DNA from: Piper betle
Taxonomy: Eukaryota; Streptophyta; Magnoliopsida; Piperales; Piperaceae
Length of the DNA stretch: 64,000 nt
Reading direction: 5' to 3'
Assembly: GCA_033002965.1 (NCBI GenBank)
Contig: JAURVB010009653.1
Coordinates: forward strand, 1 to 64,000
Under the pieces are notes generated by a model. The model ran no database searches. It saw nothing but the letters and a program-made list of their open reading frames with translations, and was not told where the DNA came from. Below, piece by piece: positions 1-10,264 of this stretch (its first letter is position 1; every line of letters starts with the position of its first letter). The translations under genes were made by a program, and so were the position numbers.

Positions 1-43
1 ATCAGACAATAAATATCTTTTGCATTTTACTCCTTAATCTGAC

Positions 44-64
44 TCTATATATATATATATATAT

Positions 65-117
<53 letters not shown>
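44..117. repeat. (TA)n microsatellite
   Basis: Nearly uninterrupted TA dinucleotides with two CATACA breaks near the left end. It directly abuts the left end of the GC-rich element that follows. A second (AT)n run at 1597-1614 abuts the other end of that element, so the two runs look like one split target microsatellite. Confidence 0.9.
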
Positions 118-121
<4 letters not shown>

Positions 122-1596
122 CATGCAGCGCATCAGTAGCATTTTGATCCGAGGCCGTCGGATTGAAATCTGGTGGCCTGGAATTAATTTACCCCCCCCC
201 CCGTCGACGAGGCTTTGGCGCGCTTTGTTCCTGCTAGCGCCTTCCCGCGCCCCATTTTCCCTCGCCTCTTTCTCACAGTCGTCCTTCTATAAAACCGCCA
301 GCTCAGCTGCCCTTGCTGACCACCTCTTCTCGCCCATCCGCCGGCCGCCTGTCCCCGCCAAACCCTCCCCAACCTATCGCCCCTGTTGCCCCCGCCCCTG
401 TTGCCCCCTACCCCCACCCCGCCGTCTCCCGCCCCCTGCCCCCTGCCTCCACTCCCTCCCTTGCCCCCCGCCTTCCCTCCCCAAACCCGCCCCCCAAGGC
501 CCCCTACCCCCCCCCCCATCGCTGCCCCCCAGCCCCCGCATCCCGCCCTGTGCCGCCCCCCCTCCCCTATCTCCCCACACCAGCCGCACCCCACCCCGCC
601 CCCGCCGCGGCTCTACAGCCCCTGTTGCCCCCTACCCCCACCCTGCCGTCTCCCCGCCCCTTGCCCCCCTACCTTCCCTCCCCTGCCCTCCCCAAACCCG
701 CCCCCAAGGCCCCTACCCCCCCATTGCCGCCCCAGCCCGCATCCTGCCCGCATCCCGCCCTGTGCCGCCCCTCCCTCCCCTGTCTCCCCACACCAGCCGC
801 ACCCCACCCCGCCCCAGCCGCGGTCTACCGCCCCGTCGCCCCCTACCCCCGCCCTGCCATCTCCCGCCCCTTGCCCCCTACCTTCCCTCCCCTGCCCTCC
901 CCAAACCCGCCGCCCCTAGCCCCCGCCCCCGCCGCCGCGGGAGGCCCCTGCCCCAGCCCCCGCCCTACCCCCCCAAGGCCGGCCACCTGCCCCTCCCTCC
1001 CCACACCTGCCGCACCCTGCCCCCACCCCCGCCGCCTTCACCCGGCCCCTGCCCCCACCCCCTCGCCGCCCCCCATCCCCCTGCCCCCGTCATAGTGACT
1101 CGAATCGGGCCCAAGTCAAGTTTTTATTATGAAATTAATTTATTTTTTAAAATTTTATTTCGTAATAAAAACTTGACTCGAGTCGTGACCGAGTAAAATT
1201 TTTATTACACTAATACCCTCCCCTGTTTCTTCTGCCCACCCTCTATTTTACTGCTCCACCCCACCGCCGGTGACCTCGTCACCGGCCGTCCGCAGGGGTG
1301 GGTGGGTGAGGGATCGCGAGGGGGCGGGGCTGGGGGATGGGGGGTGGGGAGGCAGCAGCTGCGGGCGGGGCAGAGGGGATGGGCTGGTGCTGCAAGCGGG
1401 CCGGGGGCAACTGCATTGCAGGAGGGCGGAGGCGACCGGCGAGGAAGGTTTGGGTCAGGGGCAGGAGCAACCGCCAGGGAAGGGGCTGGAGCGGATGGCG
1501 GGACAACGGCAGGGAGGGAGGAGGAGGGGGAGAAATTTTGATTGTGGGCCGTTGGATTTGTGCTACCGTGCGCTACATTTGATGCGGCGCACGCAC
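118..1596. mobile_element. GC-rich element A, bounded by (TA)n (Micron-like)
   Basis: A compositionally alien block lies between two (TA)n runs. The left half (about 190-1095) is almost pure pyrimidine on the + strand, built from CCCCTGCCCC and CCCCGCC words with internal repetition. A short AT-rich piece with GACTCGAGTCGTGACC (about 1095-1205) follows, and the right half (about 1300-1540) is purine/G-rich. The ends are roughly inverted: GCAGCGCATCA near 124 and TGATGCGGCGC near 1580. The words GGCCGTCGGAT (left) and GGGCCGTTGGAT (right) recur in the elements at 57-62 kb. The long open frames here are composition artefacts (proline- or glycine-rich) and are not annotated as genes. Rice Micron elements are a known precedent for insertion into (TA)n; membership of that family is inference. 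Confidence 0.6.
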
Positions 1597-1671
1597 ATAT
1601 ATATATATATATATAAGTACTAATTAATACATTTGCGCGTGTCAACGTACCGCTTTATCCCTTCCTTGGAA

Positions 1672-1677
1672 ACGTGG
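1672..1677 (+). promoter_or_regulatory. ABRE/G-box core ACGTGG upstream of the Em gene
   Basis: ACGTGG followed by TGC lies about 210 bases before the Em start codon. ABREs of this type drive ABA- and ABI5-dependent Em expression in seeds, which is family knowledge. It also lies only about 75 bases from the right end of GC-rich element A, so the promoter visible here is short. Confidence 0.45.
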
Positions 1678-1883
1678 TGCGGGTCATTCCATCGAACGTT
1701 TTAGGCTGCTTCATCCTTGGTCGCTCGCCGCGTCTTCCCATCGCGTGAACTGTTAGCGCGGCACCCAACTCCCGCCCACTCACCTCCTTAAGTACTCACT
1801 TTGTCGGACGCACTCATCTTCGTGTACACGATCGAGAAATTACTGGTGTTCTTGTTGCAAGGAGAGAACGACATTTAGGAAGG

Positions 1884-2259
1884 ATGAGGACGGAGCAGGA
1901 GAGAATGGAGCTGGACGAGCGGGCAAAGAGAGGGGAGACGGTTGTTCCCGGCGGCACCGGCGGGAAGAGACTTGAGGCCCAAGAGCACCTTGCCGAAGGT
2001 CATATAGATATTGCAATCTGGCTAACAAGCGCATATGTTGATTATAATGAGTATGCATGCCTGCATGTATATATGTTATAGTTTGTGAGGTTTGTTGAAG
2101 CTATATGTGGTACTGATGCAGGGAGAAGAAGGGGAGGTCATACGAGGAAGGAGCAGCTGGCGAGAGATGGAGCACAATGGAGGGGAGAAGACGAAGGAGC
2201 AGATGGGGAGTGAAGGGTATCAAGAGATCGGACGCAAGGGTGAGGAGTCCGGGGATTAA
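1884..2259 (+). pseudogene. Em-like group 1 LEA protein (LEA_5), frameshifted
   Basis: Exon 1 (1884-1998) encodes 39 residues including [12 protein letters not shown] and [10 protein letters not shown], the hallmark N-terminus of plant Em proteins, which are hydrophilic and protect seeds during desiccation. A 123-bp GT-AG intron (1999-2121) sits at the position usual for Em genes. Exon 2 opens in frame with RGGHTRKEQL, the conserved Em repeat. After about 2163 the frame is wrong: the original frame stops at 2211-2213, while the next frame carries the expected GGEKTKEQMGSEGYQEIGRK and ends at TAA 2257-2259. A small frame-changing deletion in the first Gly-rich repeat explains this. A 3'-UTR-like stretch with AATAAA follows near 2530. 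Either a recent pseudogene or a sequence error; the family assignment itself is secure. Confidence 0.8.
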
Positions 2260-2539
2260 CCTGTGAACTACTACCCACTTGCATGTTCCCGCGCTGGCTT
2301 ATTCGCTTGTTTTAGATGTCTCGAGTTTATAGTCTTCTCGTTCTATTTGTTAAGTTTGTTGTGTTCATGATGGCTTCCAGTACTAGCCGAATCCTGCCGG
2401 ATTGTCATTGTCTTCTAGATTTAGGTACCATGTTTAGTTTTTCTGTTGTAAGAATGGTCCTGGTAATTAGTCTTCGTCTTCCAGATTTAGGTACCATGTT
2501 GTAGTGTTTCAGTTGTAAATAAGTGTCTGAATAAAAGTG

Positions 2540-3060
2540 CTAGCGTGTACGTACTTTGCGTATATGCGACTGCTTAATAGAGCCATATACACCAATACTG
2601 CTCGTGCAAGCTGTAGTGTGATACATTATTGACTGCCGTCTTGTATTTTTAGTCTCGACTAGTTAAGAAAATTGACGTCCATCCGCAGTTCATGCGAGAC
2701 CTTTTACTAGCATTCCTACCTAACACTACCACCGTCTAAATAAACCGGCGTGCCAACTAAATTAAGTAGACGAGCGTACTCTTGGTCGTACGTCAGGTAA
2801 ACAAGCTCCCTCACCTATAGCGGGGGATCATCAAATGGGGTTAAATTTTCTACTTTGAAACATGAACCACCCTTTTGATTAACTATTTGCGCGCTTCTCC
2901 AAATGCTATTCAAATCCCAATTAATGTCATTTTTTTAACGCTACCAATATTCAAATATTGCTATATATAATATCCTTCGTATGAATGTATATATACAGAG
3001 AAACACTCCAGTGCGCAGCCTGTTTTTCTAACGCAGGCAGTGCAGGAGAAGGATGACCGT
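2540..3060. other. Intergenic stretch without a recognisable gene
   Basis: Between the Em 3' region and the chimeric STRAP locus I see only AT-rich intergenic sequence with no coding signal, tRNA-like box or terminal repeat. Confidence 0.5.
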
Positions 3061-3095
3061 CGATAGATAATCCAACGACCACCCATCTTTGGCTA

Positions 3096-3276
3096 CACGC
3101 ATCAGCTCCTCGTCCAACCCCGACGCCGTTCTCCGCTTTCTCTGATCCCGGGGCCGCGCCGGCGAGGACGTCGCCGCCCTCGTTGCCCACAAGCCCCTCC
3201 TCCTCGCCGCCGATGTTGGTGCCAACCTCTTTGCCACCGCGAAGATCTTGCATCTCGGGATCGACAGGGGTTTGAG
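3096..3276 (+). pseudogene. Possible mTERF-like 5' exon fragment
   Basis: A GC-rich block reads on the + strand NPDAVLRFL, a stop, then EDVAALVAHKPLLLAADV and an ILHLGI segment. This spacing and wording resembles the first repeats of plant mTERF proteins, which are helical repeat proteins of organelle transcription; the resemblance is from memory and weak. One in-frame TGA breaks it. It ends at a plausible splice donor (TTTGAG|GTTCG), the next downstream coding sequence is STRAP, and no other mTERF sequence follows. It may serve as, or be a relic of, the first exon of the chimeric locus. It could equally be plain GC-rich 5' UTR. Confidence 0.3.
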
Positions 3277-3853
3277 GTTCGTTTTTTGTGTTCCTTGCTC
3301 TCGATCTCGCAGTTTTATTTACTCTTTTTTTTTGTGGGGGATTTTTTTCATCTTGTTAGCGGCGAGGGGGTTTTGTGGGTGTTTCGGTTGGTGGGTTGGG
3401 GTAATGTCTGGATTTTGATCGATGTGGGTTGTGTATCAGGGGTGGTTTTTTGCGTCTGCGGATGTGTTTTTGCGGCGAGGGGGGTTTATTGTCTCTTAGA
3501 TTGTTATTATGTTTCTATCGAGTGTGATTGAATATCCAAATTGAGATTTTAGATTTATTATGTCCAGCTTGTGGCCCATAATTTTTAACTTGTAACTAGT
3601 AAACTAGATCAAGTGGAATGGTGATGCCAAACTAGGAGTTCTATAGGAATTTTAAGAATCAACATTCACTTCTATATGATGCCATAAGCAAAACTATATG
3701 TAAAATTCCGGTGATATGTGCATATAATTGATACATGCATATAATTTAAGTAGCTGTTCACGAGCCTGTCATCTATTTTTAGTTGGAATGACTACGTTGT
3801 CTGTGATTCTATATTTTAATTTTTGGTTGTAATATGTTATGAACGCCCTTCAG

Positions 3854-4594
3854 GTTGTGGGATTTAAGAAATGGGAAGGTTGTGCAAACTCTAGAGACCA
3901 AGTCTCCGGACACAAGTGCAGAAGTTAGTCAAGATGGACGCTACATCACAACGTGTGAAGGAACTTCTGTCAAGTTCTGGGATGCAAATTAGTATTAGTT
4001 TTATGTCACACATACAAGTTGTTGATGTCATTGTGTTTGTGGATATGACTTCCCCTTCCATTACATTGAATGTATTTGCCACATTCATTTAGTTTTGGGT
4101 TAGTGAAAAGCTATACGATAGCATACCCTGTGGAGTCTGCTTCTCTGGAACCGAAGTCCGGAAACAAGTTTGTTGCTAGGGGAGAAGATATGTGGGTTCG
4201 CCTTTTTGATTGCCATACTGGAGAAGGGATTGGTTAGTGGAGAATTGATGCTTTTGTTTATGCTTATTTATAATCTACTGATGCAGACTGTGTTGTATGT
4301 TACTCTTTTATGATCCCTTACCAAAACAATATAATTGATGCAGCCTGCAACAAAGGCCACCATGGACCTGTCCACTGCGCTTGGTTCTCCCCTGGAGGTG
4401 AATCTTATGCATCCGGATCAGAGGATGGAACCATCAGGCTATGGCAGACTGTGCAAGATGGGCTCCCAGCCTCAAATGGATTGTCGAAGGTAAAAGTAAA
4501 TGCTGACGATGTAGCACGCAAGATTGAGGGCCTCCATATTGCTGCCGAAGAAGGGCAACCGGAAGAGGAGAACGTAGGAATTTCTGAAGGCTGA
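3854..4594 (+). pseudogene. STRAP-like WD40 protein, C-terminal half only
   Basis: Three exons join in frame: 3854-3991, 4093-4232 and 4344-4594, all with GT-AG introns. They encode LWDLRNGKVVQTLETKSP, AEVSQDGRYITTCEG, KFWDANYFGLVKSY, SGNKFVARGEDMWVRLFD and [12 protein letters not shown], then [15 protein letters not shown] and an acidic tail ending at TGA 4592. This matches the last WD repeats of plant STRAP (serine-threonine kinase receptor-associated protein, a WD40 propeller scaffold). Roughly the first half of the usual about 340-residue protein is absent: upstream is only intron-like DNA and an unrelated GC-rich exon. The retained part has no stops, so a truncated transcript is possible, but half a propeller should not fold. 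Best read as a 5'-truncated duplicate, though relatively young because frame and splice sites are intact. Confidence 0.8.
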
Positions 4595-4861
4595 TAGGTA
4601 TCGCATTGCATAGCATAGCAAACTTTCTGAATGTTGCCATGTAAGGCTTGTGCTATTGTCAAGTTGAATTTAGCTTGTTGTTGAAACACTTCACAACCGA
4701 TAGAAATGTGAATGCGCAAAACATGAAAGCTGGTTATCCTTTTTTTCTGGCCAAGGAGATTAATGGTTGCAGAAAACACCAGAACCCTGAAACCAATAAG
4801 ATAAAATAAAAAGATTTCATGAAATAAATATATGAATATACGAAAGTGAGTAAACGCTTGT

Positions 4862-7514
4862 TGTAAAACCTGTGACTCAAGTCAGGGTTTTACGTTACCG
4901 AACCAGTCGGTTCAACCATTGGTTCGAGTCGAGTTAGTTTTATGAACCGCGTGCTGAGTCGAGGCCAGCCGTGAGTTATGAGCGATGAGAGTCAGGTGTA
5001 CCTGAATATATGATGATAACTTCGAAAAGATGGTGAGAAATGAGTTATCAGAATATATGAAAGTAGCAGTATTTTTTCTTTTTCAATGTTTGATCGTAGA
5101 AATAGTTTTAGACCGAATAACGCATTAAGGCGCGTTGGATTATATTCTGGTGGGTTATTAGTTATAGAGCATGTCATTTGGATGTTGTTGTGTTTGTTTT
5201 ATTTTATGGAATTTTCCCATATTTTTCTAGATTTTTTAGAATTTATTACTAACTAGTTATTATTTTGACTCGAGTAAGAATCGAGTCAATACTTATTTAC
5301 GAAACTGCCACTAGAGCATTTCTTCTCCCTCCCGACACTTACCCTCCCCAAACCCTCGCCGTTGTGTGCTACCGCCGCCGCCGCCGCTGATGCCGTGCTG
5401 TCACCGATCGACGCCGCCCCGCCTTTTCGGGCCGTCGCCGTGCCGCCACAACCAACCCCGGCCAGCCATCGCCTGCCAGCGCGCCGCCACGACTCCACGA
5501 GGCTGCCTCGGCCGTCGCCACTCCGGGCCGGATTCCGCCACCGTTCGGTCGCCATCGCCGCCGCTGTGACCACCAGTCTCACCATCTCGCCGTCGCCGAC
5601 GTTTCCCCCATCATCCCGACCGCCGTCGAGGCCGGCCACAGCCCCAATCGGAGCACGCCGCCACCGCCACCCATTTTCGATGCCGCCGCCCCGGCTGCTT
5701 TGTTTGACACCACCATCGGACCAAGCTCGTCGAGCTGGTGCCGATAGACCCCCTGATTGCCCCGTCCCGAATCACCGCCGGAATCCGCCGAAAACTGCGA
5801 CACTCGCCGGAAAACTGTCGAAAAATTGGATTCGTGGGAAATTCGCCAGATCATCCGCCGAACGCACCCGGTCCAATCTAATCGGACTTTGGATGCCACT
5901 AGGTGCCGAATTCGAGTTTCGAGCCACAAAACAGAAACCCTAGCCGTCGCCGATGTTCGACGACGCGAGGTTTAATTTATTTTAATTTAATTATTTAAAA
6001 ATATTGATTATTAGAATTGCATGCCAGGATTTGTGTGTGTTATAAATATATATTTTTTTAATGTAGGTTTGACTAAGAATAGAAAGGTTGAGTGGTGTTA
6101 AAAATGGAGGCTAAGAAACTAATTAGGGTAACTAGGTAATGATCTTGATCTAATGCAAACTAGCCTAAGTTAAGTAAACTTGTTAGAATTGATATAGGTT
6201 GATGTGTGTTGATTGATGCGTGATTGTGTTGATTGTGTGTGCATGCTATAGGATGTGTGATTCATCATGCGGGCGTTAGTTTTTAGCTTGATTGTGTAGG
6301 TACGGTGTAGGAGCTCGCCGTCTAGGCGCGTGAACCCGTTTGGAGCTTCTACCAGGTCCGTTTAGGACTCGTTCTCTGATTTACGCTACTCTATTGTGTA
6401 TTTGATTTATCATATGCAGGACGAGTTAAGTACCTTTATATATGTATAGTTTTCACGTTTTCAGTGAGAGATTGAATGAGGGAAATCCGACTACCGTGCT
6501 ACGCGAGCGGGCACGTGTGTGTCGATAGTGTGCTCTGGAATGGTGTGCGGGCCGTTTCATTCCCGAGGGATCCTGACAACTCCACCTTTGAGTTCCTCAA
6601 ACCCGGAGAAGTGTGGAGGTTCACGGGTACTGCATTGCAGCGCATGTCTAGACTTGTGGTTTCAAAGGGTACTGAAGGCGACTACCTAAGAGTGCTCGGC
6701 CTTAGTGCTCAAGGCCAGGAGTAATATGGAAGGTGCAGAGGGCGGAAAGGAATGAGATTTGATGCGAGAAGCGATAGAGAAATGGCCGAGGTATGAGAAT
6801 GTGAAAGATAGGGGGACGCTGTCGACCCGAGGGCGACGGCTCCCGTATGTACCCTGATGAGAGTTCTTGAGGAAGTATATGGTTTTCATTCAACAGGTTG
6901 TGCCAGATTGATATTAGTTATTTTCCGGGCCGGTAACACTCATTACTGACGGTTTTTCTATATATATGTAGGTGAGAAATGCGAGGGATGAAAGCTGTCG
7001 GACTACGGAGGAGTAGCACGGAACCACGCACACATGTACCTGTCGCATGTAATCTATAATGACGGTGTGTTATTGGTACGTGAATGATAATTTTGATGTG
7101 TTTGTTTAGATAAATTGCTTGATATGAAATGAATGGATAAATGTGAATGAGTAGTGAGTTTGGAGTTCAGGCTCGGTTCAATTGAAACGAAAGAGATAAT
7201 GATGAATGCTACGGTAGATTATCATGTTTTATCGTATTTTGATAAAATATTTATATACCCTTGTTGTGGATAATTTTTAATTAAAAATTTCTTGTCGTTG
7301 CATGGTTTTGTTTTGCTTGTACATCATAGCATGCATGTAGGACCGCGTTAGAACCCAATCGTTCTCATTCATGCATTTCATATTTGCATCTCCGTCTTGA
7401 GACGTCGAGGGTAGATCCGGGTCGGCTTAACCGAACCCAGTAGGTTAGCGAACGGTTCGGTCGCCGGTGACATTTCCGGGTCGGTTCACGGGTGAGCCGA
7501 AACGGGGTGTTACA
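4862..7514 (-). mobile_element. Solo LTR, family 1, copy 1
   Basis: On the + strand this unit begins TGTAAAACC and ends GGTGTTACA, so it starts TG and ends CA. It is flanked by a perfect 5-bp target duplication, CTTGT at 4857-4861 and 7515-7519. It is an inverted homologue of the units at 14022 and 29429. No terminal direct repeat, primer site or gag-pol coding lies inside, so it is a single LTR of 2,653 bp left by LTR-LTR recombination. A GC-rich, variable core (about 5340-5960) sits between conserved flanks; the open frames there and at 6476-6724 are not protein-like. The strand is arbitrary relative to copy 2. Confidence 0.88.
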
Positions 7515-7519
7515 CTTGT

Positions 7520-8026
7520 ACCGTGTTCTGGGCAAGTATAGATATCTGGCTGGTGAGCCGGTCGTGTTTTTAGAGGTGCTCGAAAGCCGAATCAAGCATT
7601 TAGTATTAATTTGCTTGGATTCTTTTATAGACAACAATCAAAATGGTACAATCGTGCTTTTATATATTTATGAGTATATTAATAAAGAATGTTGATGCGG
7701 ATTTTGCTTCATACAACCCATTGCTCAGTAAATAAACAAAATTTCCAGCTTCATCCAATCTAGCTGTAAGTATATAGGTACATTTAGCATGAAATGGGAA
7801 AATAAGACATTAATGTCTTGACAGGAAAATAAAAAATTTCTATCACCTCACCATCCAAGCCAAAGATCTAACATACAATTTAGTTTTCAAAAGTTTGTCA
7901 ATCCTCAAATTATGAATACATCTTCAATAGCTCCAATCTCAAAAGTGACATTAAACCAATGAAGCCATGCGAAAATTGGAAAAACTAGACCTTTCAATTC
8001 CTGGTGAAAAATAAAATGGCTCCAAA
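7520..8026. other. Intergenic stretch without a recognisable gene
   Basis: AT-rich DNA that was the right flank of the solo LTR's target site. No coding or structural signal recognised. Confidence 0.4.
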
Positions 8027-8285
8027 TTAAGAGTCTCCTATGGCAGAAAAATTAGGAACTGTCACTGGAAAATTGTCTATCTCATCCATCCAAGGATTCT
8101 TCTCCTTGGCAGGGTTTATCGTACTTATAGCTTTCCAAACTGCACTATTGGACTTGAAGCCTGATCCAAATGCTATCTGCCATGTCCTGTCTCCCCTCTT
8201 GATCCTTCCTTTGGCCTCTGAGTATGCTAATTCATGCCAAAGAGAACTGCTTGAAAAACACACCATTGCAAAAACGCAAAACACC
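8027..8285 (-). pseudogene. 3-ketoacyl-CoA synthase, last-exon fragment
   Basis: On the minus strand the last 76 residues read [40 protein letters not shown] and [18 protein letters not shown], then a stop. This is the unmistakable C-terminus of plant KCS enzymes, the ER condensing enzymes that elongate very-long-chain fatty acids. A splice-acceptor-like TTGCAG precedes it at about 8286. The conserved RFGNTS segment carrying the catalytic Asn is broken by a frameshift just before SSSS, and the usual Cys in GFKCNSAVW is Ser. No upstream KCS exons with the catalytic Cys and His are found in the window. It is a dead fragment. Confidence 0.8.
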
Positions 8286-8989
8286 CTGCAAGAAAAGAGA
8301 TGGATGACAAAGTAAATAAAAGTGAAGATAACATAAAAGAAGTTAAAATTCAGCTGCATCGACAACGGAAATGGAGAACATGGATAATTTTTAGAATCTA
8401 TGTTACCAGACACCATTGCAAACAAACCGGATAGCAAAATTTAAAAGAAATGCTCAATTCTTGATTAGGGCAAGTTTATGACCGCTATGTCTAGTTTCCC
8501 AATTTTCATCTCATTTGCGAAAATCATAACTAATGAATAAAATGCAAACTGAATTTATAATGGAAAAAAAATACACATAATTATCAGAAGCTACATTAAC
8601 AGGCACCTTAAAAAACAAATGGATCTTAAGAATTATAGATATTAAATATGGTTTATCACAACTTCAAGGCCTGTACGACTAATTTCTAGTTATCTACATA
8701 ATATTTTTCTTCAATTGTAAAAGCTATAATCAACTGGATATCAAAACATATAACTCCCAGAATCAAAATGCAAACAATTAGTAACCTCGAAAGCTAGCAG
8801 TTACATAAAAAACATAAAACAGCAAAGCTAGTAACAACATCAAAACATAAAAATTAATAGCATCAATAACCATGATACGCAATCCTATCTTAATCTATGT
8901 ATGTTTTTATATTACTTGCACTCTGGGACAGGATACGCAAGCACATACCGCCCTCTCTTCTCAGTCCTCATCTCCGGCATTTCCAGTGG
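8286..8989. other. AT-rich stretch between KCS remnant and TRIM
   Basis: No further KCS exon was recognised on the minus strand and no other coding signal was seen. The last few tens of bases, next to the TRIM, are more GC-rich and could belong to a lost coding sequence. Confidence 0.4.
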
Positions 8990-8994
8990 CTCCC

Positions 8995-9560
8995 TGTAAC
9001 AACCCATCCCCAAGTGCAACGTAATGGGCTAAGTCATTTCTTTAAAATGGGTACCCCGGAAGTTAAAGATCCCAAGTGCAACGTAATGGGCTAAGTCAAA
9101 TGACCCAGCCCCAAGTGCAACGTAATGGGCTAAGTCATTTCTTTAAAATGGGTACCCCAGAAGTTAAAGATCCCAAATGCAACGTAATGGGCTAAGTCAT
9201 TTCTTTAAAATGGGTACCCTGGAAGTTAAAGATTTATAGTCCATTCCCACTTATAAACAGGATCTTCTCCTAGTAGGTAGGTACCCATCCCCAAGTGTAA
9301 CGTAATGGGCTAAGTCATTTCTTTAAAATGGGTACCCCAGAAGTTAAAGATCCCAAGTGCAACGTAATGGGCTAAGTCAAACGACCCAGCCCCAAGTGCA
9401 ACGTAATGGGCTAAGTCATTTCTTTAAAATGGGTACCCCGGAAGTTAAAGATCCCAAGTGTAACGTAATGGGCTAAGTCATTTCTTTAAAATGGGTACCC
9501 TGGAAGTTAAAGATTTATAGTCCATTCCCACTTATAAACAGGATCTTCTCCCAATAGGTA
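8995..9560. repeat. Tandem module array inside the left TRIM LTR
   Basis: The module CCCCAAGTGCAACGTAATGG through GGGTACCCCGGAAGTTAAAG occurs about eight times with small differences, some copies lacking the ATTTCTTTAAAATGGGTACC part. A larger block including CCATTCCCACTTATAAACAG and ATCTTCTCC occurs twice (about 9240-9280 and 9520-9550), so short modules and a longer segment of about 300 bp were both duplicated. The right LTR has a single copy of each. Confidence 0.85.
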
Positions 9561-9952
9561 GGTATTAGATGTGGGACTAAGTTGAGGGATCTCCACTTAC
9601 CAGTAAGTATTAGATGTGGGACTAAGTTGAAGGATCTCACAATCCACCCACCTTAGGGAATTTCGTCCCCAAAATGCCTATTCTTGGCCCGTTGCTAGCC
9701 CCAGCCCACGACCTTTCTGGCCCATGACCGGCAGCCTAGCCAACGTTTCTAATCCAGCCCACCATCTAACACGGAACCAGGTCGGCTCTGATACCATTTG
9801 TAACGACCCAGCCCTAAGTGCAACGTAATGGGCTAAGTCATTTCTTTAAAATGGGTACCCCGAAAGTTAAAGATCTATAGTCCATTCTCACTTATAAACA
9901 AGATCTTCTCCCAGTAGGTATTAGATGTAGGACTAAGTTGAGGGATCTCACA
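8995..9952 (-). mobile_element. TRIM retrotransposon with an expanded LTR
   Basis: A complete non-coding miniature LTR element on the minus strand, flanked by a perfect 5-bp duplication CTCCC (8990-8994 and 9953-9957). The 5' LTR is on the right (9799-9952, 154 bp; minus strand TGTGAGATCC to GGTCGTTACA). Two bases inside it lies the minus-strand primer site TGGTATCAGAGCC (9784-9796), complementary to initiator tRNA-Met. The minus-strand polypurine tract AAGGTGGGTGGAT (9642-9654) abuts the other LTR. That left LTR (8995-9641) is 647 bp instead of 154, enlarged by repeated copies of a module of about 60 bp (CAACGTAATGGGCTAAGTCA through AAGTTAAAGAT). The internal part is only about 157 bp with no protein, as expected for a TRIM mobilised in trans. 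Confidence 0.9.
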
Positions 9953-9994
9953 CTCCCTCTGCATACAAGTGACCTCCTCCGGTGCATCTTAGTC

Positions 9995-10213
9995 TTAACC
10001 CAGACCAGGTGAACATCCTGTACGAATCCAGACATCCTTCTCTAGCCGGAGATGGAGAGCAACAAAGGGACCTCTTTCCCACATCTTCTTGGCTATCCTG
10101 TTTCCCAGCTCCCTAATGGGGGCGACAAACCTCAATGCATGGTAAGCTGGGTATCTAGAAGCCAACTCTTCCAAGCAATTACCGAGCACCGTGCATTCTG
10201 TTGTACTGCCCAA
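9995..10213 (-). pseudogene. O-fucosyltransferase-family fragment
   Basis: The minus strand reads CLEELASRYPAYHALRFVAP, IRELGNRIAKKMWERGPFVA and LHLRLEKDVWIRTGCSPGLG, then stops. This is the central GDP-fucose-binding region of the plant protein O-fucosyltransferase family (Golgi type II enzymes, DUF246), including the conserved ALHLRxEKD segment. Only about 70 residues are present, without N-terminal membrane anchor or C-terminal domain. The TRIM was inserted about 40 bp beyond its 3' end. An isolated exon-sized remnant in the same orientation as the KCS fragment, but unrelated to it. Confidence 0.75.
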
Positions 10214-10264
10214 GTCGTTAAAAATGTTAAAACCTCAACCTCAACTGCCCATGACAGATGTTAA

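Noticed and set aside
123..1196. Long proline-rich open frames (357, 260 and 177 aa) and their glycine-rich complements
   Set aside because: They overlap in all frames of a nearly pure C-rich tract; low-complexity composition removes stop codons by chance. No domain, no splice or UTR signals, and the same pattern recurs in every GC-rich element.
6476..6724. 82-aa open frame in solo LTR copy 1
   Set aside because: The same block in the other copies is not open, and it lies inside the LTR.
4862..7514. Reading the TG...CA units as complete LTR retrotransposons
   Set aside because: There are no direct repeats at the two ends, no primer site after a 5' LTR and no gag-pol motifs; single LTR structure with a 5-bp duplication fits better.
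8990..9960. CRISPR-like array from the regular repeats
   Set aside because: Eukaryotic sequence; the repeats are direct tandem modules within a TRIM LTR, without unique spacers.
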